This document shows positions 31,230 through 41,010 of a DNA stretch of 64,000 bases, in pieces (positions within the stretch are counted from its first letter, which is position 1; every line of letters begins with the position of its first letter). The DNA lies in NCBI RefSeq assembly GCF_005239225.2, contig NC_133288.1:10608169-10672168 (forward strand), given 5' to 3'. The stretch comes from Populus alba (Eukaryota > Streptophyta > Magnoliopsida > Malpighiales > Salicaceae). The notes beneath the pieces were generated by a model that worked only from the letters and a program-made list of their open reading frames with translations, ran no database searches and was not told where the DNA came from. Made by a program: the position numbers and the translations under genes.

Positions 31230-34200
31230 TTCATAATTGACAATTGATGTTCAGTCTTAACATGTTCTAATGTCATAATTTTTTATTTTACCAAGTGTCA
31301 AATAAAATGATGTGTCAATATATATGCCTGGTTCATGAAATTAGCACAAGATTCTTAAAGATACTAATGGCACTAGAATTATAATAAGAAACAACCAAAG
31401 TATCTTCAGTAAAATCATAATCCTATAAAATCTCTTTTATCCAAAGAAGTTGTGTGCAACAACTTCTAACAACAATGTATTCATCTTTAATAATGGATAG
31501 TGAAATTGAATTCTATTTTTAGCTCATCCATGTTGTCCACCAACATAAAAATAGCCACCTGTTATGCTTTTTCTATCATCAACGTTACTAACCTAGTCAG
31601 CATTTGAGTAACATACCAAACTCAAATTCAAGTCTTTTGAATACTATAATTAGATGTGTCACTTAAGTATTTCAAGATTTTTTTGACTGTAATAAGATAT
31701 GATTCTTGTGGATTAGACTTTAATCAACACTAAAAGCAATATTAGTTTTGGTTGCAATTATGTAAAGCAAACTTCCTATCATGCTTTTATAAAGTGTGGA
31801 ATCAACATACTTACCTATAAGGTCTAAACTAATCTTGATAGAAATTCTCATGAGGGTTTGAGCATGACTTTTACCTTTCACCAAACTTCTTAACCATATC
31901 TCATGTATTCATTGATTAAGAAATAAATATTCCATTATCATAACCAAAAATTAAGTTTAACTACCAATCATGCTCATTTCAAATTCAGATTTTATCTAAT
32001 TAGCAAACCCATGAGAGAGTGAATCAAGAGTAGCTTATAACACAATGTCAACAATATAAATCTAAACAATGAGTGTTTCCTTGCTTGTTTTTCTTATAAA
32101 GAGTGTCCTAATAGCATGACCTCTTTGAAAATAGTTATCTAACATGTAATTTGTTAACAATTCAAACCAGGTAAGTGAGATTTCATCTCGTTAGCAAACC
32201 CATGAGAGAGTGAATCATGAGTAGCTCATCACAATGTCAAAAGCATAAATCTAACTAATGATTATTTCCTTGCTTGTTTTTCTTATAAACAATGTCCTAA
32301 TAGCATAACCTCTTTGAAAATAGTTATCTAACATTATCTTGTTAACAATTCAAACCAAGTTAGTGATGTTTGTTTTAAACCATTAAGGGCTTTTTTTAAT
32401 TTATACTCATGATTAGGAAACAAATAATTAGTAAAACCTTTATATTGTTCTACATATACCTCTTCTTGTAAAATCTCATTTAGGAAAGCACTCTTCATAT
32501 CCATTTGGTATAGTTAGGAGTTTTGGTGATAAGTAAATCCAAGCAATATGCAAGCAAGCTCTAAATGAGCTACTGGTGCAAATGTTCCATCAAAATTGAT
32601 TCCTTTGACTTGTGAGTATCCTTGTGCCAGCAATCTTGCTTTATTTTTTATATAATTGTTATATACTTATGTGATTTGTTCTTGAAGGTCCACTTGGTTC
32701 CAATTATATTGTGATTATGAGGACATAGAACCAACTCTTTTATACATCATTTATAGTGAACTAATTTAGTTCCTCATACATGAAATTGATCCAACTTTCA
32801 TTTTGTAGAGCTTTTTCAACCTTTTTAGGTTTAACCTATGACAAAGAACACACATATAAAACTTGGTTATTAATTCTTTTTTCTCAACCTTATACCTTCA
32901 TCTATTTTTCCAATTATGTTCTTCTTAGAATGTTTGTTCTTTATCCTTGAGGAAGGTTCTTTTTCTTAGGACTATTCAAACATGTGTATAGAACTTCCTT
33001 CCTCATAATGTTCATCCTATTCATATAAGGTTTTTTATACTGCTTCAAATATGTCATCAAGATTGTTCCTAGCATATTCCTTTAAATTGTCATCAATAAC
33101 CACATTAATTGTTTCCATGACAGTTTTAGTCCATAGATTATAGACTCTATAGGCTTTATTGAGTGAGAAATATCTAAGAAACATTCCTTCATCACTCTTA
33201 TTATCAAACTTATATAAGTTTTCTCGATCTCTCAAGGTGTAGCAAAAACTTGCAAACACTTTAAAGTATTTGATTGTAGGCTTCTTGTTATTCCACTAAC
33301 CATAAGGGGTATTTTTGTACCTAGTCTAAATACAACATGATTTAAAATATGGGTAGTTTTGTTGACAACTTCCCTCTAAAAGTGCATTGCAACTTTCTTA
33401 CCAGTCAGTATTGTCCGAGCCATTTCTTATACATGTTTATTTTTCCTCTTAACTACACTATTTTGTTGAGGAATAATTGGAGTAGAGCCTTTTATATGTA
33501 AACCCTGTTCTTCATAAAAATATGAAAAGTTAGTATTCCCAAATTATTTCTTATGATCACTATAAATTCTAGAGATATAAAGATCTTTTTATGTTTGTAA
33601 TTGTCCTAATTAATTTCCTTGCAACATTAAAAGATTCAAATTTATCTTTTAATAGTATAGCTCAAATATAACTTCTTTCCGTAAAGACTCTCTGTTTGAG
33701 TTGTACCCATTAGATACATATGCAATAATTCAAATGGTCTTGATGTCAAAATGTTTGCAATCTTTTTTTGTTGAATTTTAATTTGTTTTCCTTTCTGACA
33801 TGCTCCACACATCATTGTCTTGACTGTATGCAGATTTGGTAGTCTTCGTACAACTTCCTTTTTAATTCTTTTTGAAAAATCTCTAAAATCAATATGACCA
33901 AGGTATTGATGTCAAAGAACACGATCATCCAGTGTTACCTAGATTCTGATTTTTACTCTCAAATCTATTTCCTAGATAAAAACAATTTCTTTTTACATGT
34001 GCCTCAATTCCATAATCTTTATAGGTAGTAATAAACTTATCTTTCAACTTATATTTTTTTGACGTTATTTGATTTATCTTCAAGCATGAACAGTCCCTTA
34101 CTTTTTACAAAGATAATTTATATGGAGGAGGGTACAAACATATTATTGATGGAGTTTTCATGTGTTATGTATCATAATCGTGTATGATCAGTAGTTACCC

Positions 34201-35486
34201 TTTGAGCTTTCAACAACTCATGAAGTTTTTATGTTGTTGATAATTCTTGTGATTGTTCTCATATAGTCAGCTCATTCTCAAGTGCTTTGACTTTTATGAG
34301 AGATCTAGATATCTCTACTTTTGATAGTTTTAGAACTTTTGCTAGATTTTTCTTCTCATTCTTCATATATTTTAGTTTATTAAATAATTTCTTGTTCAAT
34401 TTCTTGACTTTCACAACTTTTCACACAAATCATCATAAGCTTCTTACAAAATTAGTTTATGATCATCAACAGCATAAGTAATATTTAAATCACTAAAATT
34501 ATTGATAGTCTAATTTGTGTTAGAACCATATGATTTCTCAACAGTTTGTATCATGTTAGTAGATCTATTAACAGGATCAGAATGAGTAACAAAAGAAAAT
34601 TCATTATTAGATGAATTAGAATTTTAAGATTCATCACTTAAGGTAACATTAAGAGCTTTTCCTTTATTTCTTTTAAAATTAGGATATTCATTTCTTAAGT
34701 GACTATATCTTGAACATTCAAAACACTTAAATATTTCTGATTCATTTATTTAGACAAAATCATTGACCTTTTTGCCTTTATCAATATTACTTTTCTTAAA
34801 CATGAATTTTCTAAATTTCTTAACTATAAGAGCTATATCTTTATTATTAAGATCATCATAAGAAGAGTAGTCATATTTTCCCCTAGAAGATTTAAGTGAA
34901 ATGGACTTGCCTTTCCTTTGCTTAGGCAATGTAAATTCAATATGTATTGTATCAAGATCCTTGTTTTCTTCAATAGTTGTTACTTTAGCTTAAACCTTTT
35001 AGGTAAGGATCATAGGATCTTTCTTACAATTCCTACATCATCCAATTTATCTCCTAGATTGAACATAAAATTCATAATGTCATTAAGTTTAGCATAAAAC
35101 TCATAAAAAGACTCATCTTCCAACATTCTAATTTCCTTAAAATTTGAGGTTAACATTTATAATTTAGAATTTTTCACTGTTTTAGTTCTCTCATGAGTAA
35201 CTTTAAGAATATCCTAAACTTCATTGGTTGTTTCACATGTAGAAATTCCTTTAAACTCATCAGGAGAAACTACCATAAATATACCATTCGAGCCTTTGTT
35301 ATTTCATTTACAATTAGCATCATCTTCTTTGGTCTATTCAACAAAAGGAGTATTAGGTTTGATCCACCCTTGCTCTACTAAGTGCCATACATTCTCATCT
35401 AGTGATTTGAGAAAGGCTCTCATTCTAACCTTCTAGTAAGCATAGTTATGATCATTGAATTATGGTGATGAATTTAGTGTTGACAT
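31230..35486 (-). pseudogene. Ty1/copia (Sirevirus-type) gag-pol, heavily decayed
   Basis: ATG at 35,486 (minus) starts MSTLNSSP; stops stand where Gln and Trp are expected, then KVRMRAFLKSLDENVW and WIKPNTPFVE (gag-polypeptide domain). A zinc knuckle at 34,727-34,681 reads CFECSRYSHLRNEY: C-x2-C-x4-H intact, last Cys changed to Tyr. The GAG-pre-integrase zinc region at about 33,920-33,780 has LGHIDFRDFSK and MCGACQKGKQ. The integrase C-terminal part at 33,259-33,035 gives CYTLRDRENLYKFDNKSDEG and TVMETINVVIDD. Reverse transcriptase at about 32,505-32,340 has QMDMKSAFLNEIL and LKKALNGLKQ. RNase H at about 31,560-31,430 has KQNSISLSIIKDEYIV and CCTQLLWIKE. Order gag-PR-IN-RT-RH is copia. Many stops and frameshifts; a 191-bp tandem duplication lies at 31,990-32,370. 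Confidence 0.88.
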
Positions 35487-35530
35487 TTTCAATTAGAAAA
35501 AAATATATCTCACACCTATAGATTCAACAT

Positions 35531-35546
35531 GTTATGATACCACTTA
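35531..35546 (-). other. Primer binding site, initiator tRNA-Met type
   Basis: Minus strand AGTGGTATCATAACAT, close to TGGTATCAGAGC, the usual copia primer site. It lies about 45 bases before the gag ATG and next to the LTR. Confidence 0.65.
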
Positions 35547-35549
35547 AAA

Positions 35550-36030
35550 ATTGTTTTTCCTGTTTATTATCCATTAACAAATGATCTGATAACAATTTGA
35601 AAACATTGATCAATAACCTAATTAATAGAAAAAACATAAAACTTAGATGTTACAAAGAAAAAACCTTTTGAAAAACTCTTCAACATATAAAAAAAACCCT
35701 CTAAGGTAGCCAAACACAAGATAAACAATTTTTCACTAGTTTGAAAAATTACAACAGGAGTATCTCTTACCACAAACCCTTTATATGTTTAATACTTTAC
35801 TTGTTGAGACAATAAACAATGTTATATCTCTTACCGTAGTAGCTTAACTAGAACATTCTATTGCTAACAGTTCACATAGGAACTCCCCTCGGAATTTGCA
35901 GGCTCTCCAACTCTTTAGGTATCAATTCTTCTCAAGAATTTCTTGCACACTCCTTACGTGTCTAGAGTATATGTTGTGTAACAATGTGTAAACTCCTTAT
36001 ACGGTTGGCACAATTGCTTCAATGTAATTG
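35550..36030 (-). repeat. 5' LTR of the Sirevirus-like copia element
   Basis: Sequence from the primer site to about 36,030; 35,770-36,030 is shared with 16,375-16,680. The 3' LTR was not found beyond 29,235, so that side is truncated by the gypsy LTR at 28,367-29,230. Confidence 0.5.
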
Positions 36031-36035
36031 ATTAG

Positions 36036-36065
36036 GAATAGTGGAGAGTTCACTCTCCACTATTC
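36036..36065. repeat. Perfect 13-bp inverted repeat
   Basis: GAATAGTGGAGAG, loop TTCA, CTCTCCACTATTC. All 13 pairs match. The outer GAATAGTG/CACTATTC is the same as in the stem-loops of dispersed repeat A. Confidence 0.85.
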
Positions 36066-37111
36066 ACGATGTGGCTAAAGGTGGTGAAGTCGATTACTAG
36101 TGCTAGTTGCAACTAGAAAAGGAAGAAGCATATTTTTTGTATCACAAAGTATATATACAATCACTATTATCCTTAGTTCACTAGAGGGGGAAGGGGAAGA
36201 AGAAGAAGAAGAAGAAGAAGACAGTAGCTAATGAAAACAACCTAGGCCATGTCTTGCTTATCCGCAGCTAAATTGTTGTAGTTCTTGATAACGCCAGCAC
36301 TCTATTTTCTTCTTACACAATACTATTAAAAGTTTTATTTTGTTCATGCCAGAAATGTGCGTATGGACCACATCAAATTTTAAACCACCAAGTTGCGTCG
36401 ATTGTGGATATCCTAAGCCTTCGCATCCTTGAATTCTTATAGAAAAAAGAAAAAAAAAAGAAAAAAAAAAAGGGAACATTGACGATATTTGAGTCCTTTT
36501 TGTTTTTTGGTCTGAAGTTCAACAAATAATGAAAATATTAGTTGGGTTTTAGTCTTCATAACCCCTATAAATTCAAGAATTTCCATCGAAAAGTTCTCAC
36601 GTTGGATCTTGACCAAATATAATGATTGAGAAATGTCATGAAATTTACTGTTAAAAAGCTGTAAGCTGAAATTGCCACTTTTATATCCAAAAGCACTTTT
36701 CATGATCACTTGTGTAGTTGTAGGATGCAGTAGCAGCCCCACCTTCACAAGCTGCAAAAGCGAAAAACATCAACACTCTTTTTTTCTTTCCGGCGACCTC
36801 TCTAAGCCCAACAAATATAATCCTGCAGTTTACAATTAGGGATTGGATTAGTATTTTATTATTAAGAAAATAAAAATTGTTTTACTACCAAAAAGAACTA
36901 CTATAAAAATAAGAATTTATTTTAAAATGATATATATATATATATATATATATAAACTCAAATATTTTAGGTGGCCCCCTCTCACAATCTCGCTGTTTCT
37001 AGAAGTAAATTCACTTGCCAAGTTTTGATCAAATAATAATGAATTCCCACTTTAAACCCTCTTCCATTCCATGCCGTCTTGGTCAACAGCCTGTCACCTT
37101 TCCTTTAAGAA
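36066..37111. other. Intergenic; GAA and TA microsatellites
   Basis: A GAA repeat at about 36,195-36,221 and a TA run at 36,929-36,954. Minus-strand open frames at 36,258-36,757 have no family resemblance and end in poly(Phe) from an A-rich tract. No gene is called. Confidence 0.4.
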
Positions 37112-37198
37112 CACGTGTCATATTTCAAACAACTGTTGATCAATTTGGACCACTTCTACCACGTGGCCATGGCCACCCCTTGCCGGCCGTGCCACGTG
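37112..37198. promoter_or_regulatory. Cluster of three G-boxes
   Basis: CACGTG occurs at 37,112-37,117, 37,160-37,165 and 37,193-37,198. The first reads ACACGTGT and the other two CCACGTGG, strong bZIP/bHLH targets. A W-box core (TTGACC, minus strand) is at 37,081-37,086. The 200-bp block is clearly GC-richer than its surroundings. It may be a promoter or enhancer, but no gene is recognised next to it. Confidence 0.5.
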
Positions 37199-37670
37199 GA
37201 CCCCCTTAAAGGACCACCTTATAGATAGATAGATAGATAGATACACACACATATATTATATAATAATAATAATAATAATACACGGTCTTTGATAAATAAA
37301 TATCAGCTTTCAGCACACCACCATTTTGTAGCTGAAAAACAACAAGTGCTCAGCTTTCAATTATTTCTGGTCGTTTTCTATGTGGTCCCCCTATTACTTA
37401 CTACCAAGGCCCAAATTCAGCACCCATCATTTTAAATGCTTTTCTTTTCTCTCCCCCTTTTTTATTCCTCTTTTTTTAAAAAAATCTTTTTGTCAAAAAT
37501 CTTAGTTTCTAACTTTGAAATTAATAGAAAAGAAGAGGCTAATATTTCCCAAGTTCAATTAATAAGAGAACTAACATACTTTTCTAATTTTAATTTAATT
37601 AGTACTATAAACTCATTTTTCATGGATAAAAAAATAACAAAATTATTAAATACTCTACTTATACAACTAA
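37199..37670. other. Intergenic with TAGA and AAT microsatellites
   Basis: A TAGA tetranucleotide run at 37,222-37,242, then CA/TA and an AAT run to about 37,280. The rest is AT-rich and shows no gene. Confidence 0.45.
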
Positions 37671-37687
37671 ACATAAATTAATATAAT

Positions 37688-37878
37688 CATCTAGTAAGTG
37701 GTCTAATAATAAAAACTTGGACCAAAAGAGCTTGTTTCTCCTATGGTCTCAGGTTCAAACTCTATAATTGTTAATATAATTGGTTACTTGAGTTTATATA
37801 GTTATTAACTTCAGGACCTGTAAGATTAGTCAATGTGTGCGTATAAACTAGTTTGAATACCAGATTAATAAAAAAAAA
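37688..37878 (+). mobile_element. tRNA-derived SINE with 17-bp TSD
   Basis: The perfect direct repeat acataaattaatataat lies at 37,671-37,687 and 37,879-37,895. The element has an A-box-like CTAGTAAGTGGTC near its start, a B-box-like GGTTCAAACTC near 37,753, a body shared with 59,128-59,324 (minus), 50,113-50,297 and others, and a terminal A run. This is the structure of a Pol III-transcribed SINE, probably of the Salicaceae SINE families. Confidence 0.9.
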
Positions 37879-37895
37879 ACATAAATTAATATAAT

Positions 37896-38454
37896 GAAGA
37901 TTGTTATGCATATGTACAAAGTTCTCTAAGCATTTGGACTTTGGAGCCTACATGTACAGTTGTGGAAAAGGTGAAAAACGGGAAATTAAAGCCACAAAAG
38001 TGAGAGAAGGTAAAATTATCTCGGAAAAGGGCAGAGCCATACCATGAGAATGTTGGACCCTTCAGTTAATGTAATGATATGCGAGGAAAGTGACCCGTTT
38101 TGAGAAGGACATATGGCTCCTTGGCCCTCAAGTCCCAGGAAGGAGGAGCTGCCAAGCCATGGTAGAGTATTGTCTTATTTCAAAAATGCCCTAATTAATA
38201 ATCTTAGTTTAATTAGAGCACAATATCCATTTGTAAGATTATATACTCTAAAGTCTAGAAATAACAATTCTATATGGAGTGACTTCCAAGCTACATCCTC
38301 CTCAACTTCTTTAATTTGATTGGATTCGTAAATCTTTTATCAAAAGCAGATACATATATAAATATATTCAAAGTTTTCTATTCCTAGTGGGTGGTGGTAA
38401 AGTGAAAAAAGGGATGCTTCAAAAGAAATCACTATCAACAACATTTTAATTTAT
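37896..38454. other. Intergenic, no gene
   Basis: A plus-strand open frame of 68 codons from 38,113 has no match. Nothing else stands out. Confidence 0.35.
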
Positions 38455-38600
38455 AGTGTTTTTATTATTAATAACGTGGGTGTTTGGGCAAGTTTGCGTG
38501 CACTTCGATTAATCTTATAAGTTCTAAAATTAATAATTATGTAGACTTTCAATGACATCATATTAGCAATTTTTACAATTTTTTTACTTGGTCCACAAAC
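38455..38600 (-). mobile_element. SINE fragment, reverse strand
   Basis: The minus strand has the 3' body of the SINE (ATTAGTCGA..T.CACGCAAACT-type text and GTCTACATA.TTATTAATTTT) ending in an A-rich tail at about 38,460. The box A/B half is diverged or lost, and no TSD was found. Confidence 0.5.
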
Positions 38601-40014
38601 ATCAATCCTTTTTACATGATCAATGATATGATAATGTATACTCTGATTCAATCATGTATGATATCTTTCGAGTTCTGACTTAACACAACAGAAGTCAGTT
38701 TCATATGTTCTTTACTTGCCCAGATAATTTTCATCAGAGCATTTGTTTAATTTCCCTTCCAAATTGATAATTAATTAGGTAAATTCAAAGAGTAGAAGAA
38801 CTCTAAAAAAAAATAGTTTATGGGGATAGGGTTCTCATGTCAAGCCAATATATATAAGAAATTAATCATGTTTAATTACAGAAGATAAACCTATATAAAT
38901 TTAGCAGGTTTTGTCTGTGGTTAGTTAGAGAGTGTTTGCTTTCTTTTCAATATCAATTTTCAAATCTCAAAGATTAGTTTTGTTTTTTATAGTTTATTTT
39001 TTGTTGGACTATAAGGATGAATTTTATTTCCAAATGCTGAATCCCATATACAATGAGAACATATCAAAAGACAGCAAGACAAAAAAAAATATATCAATTT
39101 AACTTATATTTCATTATAGATTTGCAGAGTGAAATTATTATTTTGCCCTTAAAAAAAAAACTCATTTAACTTGTCTTACGGGTAAAAAGATCTTTTTCAT
39201 TAGTCTTTTAACATTTTTAATTGTACAACGTAATTATTATATTACTCTTGAAAGTAAATACTTAAGTAAAGGGATTTTTTTTTTTACTTTTATCTTTGAC
39301 TTAATTATAACACAGTTAGATTATTTCATTGCCTTTGAAATTTAAAAATCTTTGGGGTTTTTTTTGTCTTTTACTTTTAGTTATTTTATAATTATCAAAT
39401 GTCATTAGAGGTACTAGGGTAATTTGATAAATAAACAAAAAATAATTAAAGAAACTAGGGACATGTGAACAATATATGCAGGATTCGAACAATATATGCA
39501 GGATTCGAACAGTGCATGCGACGTCCTTCAGTGGTTGAAACCATGTTTCTAGGGCAATGATTGAAGCGCCTTGGCATCCCCTCTATATATAAGTGGTGTG
39601 TGTGAAATAATTATTACTAGTTTGGTGCGTGTGGCCTTTTTTTCCCCTCTCTTTTCTCCTTGATTTTTGTGTTGGCCTTCCAAATATTTAAGACAGCCTC
39701 TAAGGTTTATTATCATTAAGATTTGGTCTTTATCCTCTTGATTATAAGTTTTTTTATTTGGAATAATTTATAAAATTAATGATTTTTTTTTTTAAATTTC
39801 ATTCCCCTTGAATTTTTTCATCCATTAGATTTAATTTTTATTCTTTCAATTACTATTTATTTTAATTTAGGTGGTTTTTGAAAAACTTTTTTGTTTACAA
39901 TTCCATCCTTTATTTTTTTTTCCTATCAAATCTAATCTATTTTTATTGTTGTTGTTGTTGTTATTGTTTCACCTTGAATTTTGTTTAGATTGATAATTTG
40001 TTTTACTGTTTTAT
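38601..40014. other. AT-rich intergenic DNA with a 20-bp duplication
   Basis: 39,467-39,486 and 39,487-39,506 are identical copies of gaacaatatatgcaggattc, followed by a partial third. No gene. From 39,650 onwards the T-rich repeat type of the next entry sets in. Confidence 0.5.
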
Positions 40015-41010
40015 CCTTCAACATTTAATTGGACTGGGAGTTTAGCTTTCTTAATTGAGCCCTAAATGTTGAATTTAATGGATTACAATTTTGAGAGATT
40101 AACCCGAGTTTATTAGGTTCACTCAGGTTTGCTTGGTTTTTTTTTAAATTTTATTTTATTTCATCCTCCAACATTTTGTTCTTTTCATATCTATTTTCTA
40201 TGGGATTTTGAAAATAACACAAGTTGCCTTAGTTTTGTTTGTCTTTAAAGAAATTGATTTTCTCCTCCTTGCCATTTAATTGGTTGGGTGTTTAGGCTCT
40301 TAGTTGAGCTCGATCTTTACAATTTAATAGATTGTGAGCTTAAAAAATTAACCTAAGTTTACGAGGTTCACTTGGACTTACTTGGTTTTTACTCTTTTTA
40401 AAAAATCTTTTTCTTTTCATCCTATAGCATTTTGTTGTTTTTTTAATTTACTTTCTGTGGGATTTTTCAAATTCATTTTAAAAATAACATGGGTTGCCTT
40501 GGAATTTTTTATTTGTTAAATTTAGCTTTTTCAAAAAGAATTTTAAGAAAATTAAATTAATTGATTTTATTCTTTAACATTTAATTCTTAAGGTGTTGAG
40601 CTTCTAAGTTGAGCTCAGGTCTAGAATTTAATGGATTACAGGTTTGAGAATTTAATCCGAGTTTATAAAGTTCATCCAGACTTGCTTCGTTTTTTTTCCT
40701 TTTCTGAAGCTCTTTTTTTTTTTTCATTGTCCAACATTTTTTTTATTTGCTTTCTATGAGATTTATCTAATTTTTTTAAATATAACATAATTTTTCTTGG
40801 GTTTTTTCCGTCCTAGTTAAATTTAGCTTTTTTAAAAGGAATTTTTTTAATTAAATTAAATTTTTTTTATTTTATCCTCCAACTTTTAATTGGTTGGGTG
40901 TTGAGTTTCTTAGTTAAACCTAGGTCTAAAATTTAACGAGTTGTGGGTTTGATAGATTAATTCAGATTTACGAGATTCACTTGTTCTTACTTTAAATTCA
41001 TTTTCTTTCA
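40015..41010. repeat. T-rich tandem array, four units of about 250-306 bp
   Basis: Units are marked by 'ca(t/a)ttTAATTGGttgggtgt' at about 40,022, 40,273, 40,578 and 40,884. Each continues as 'tgagctc.g.tct...atttaa.gGATT..GGttTGA...ATTAA..CGAGTTTA..AGGTTCAC' and then a poly(T) tract. Spacing is about 251, 305 and 306. The same framework appears singly at several other places in the window. Confidence 0.7.

Noticed and set aside
37753..37765. Box-B sequence suggesting a tRNA gene
   Set aside because: No cloverleaf can be folded around it and it belongs to a SINE with TSDs; the same holds for 50,113 and 59,324.
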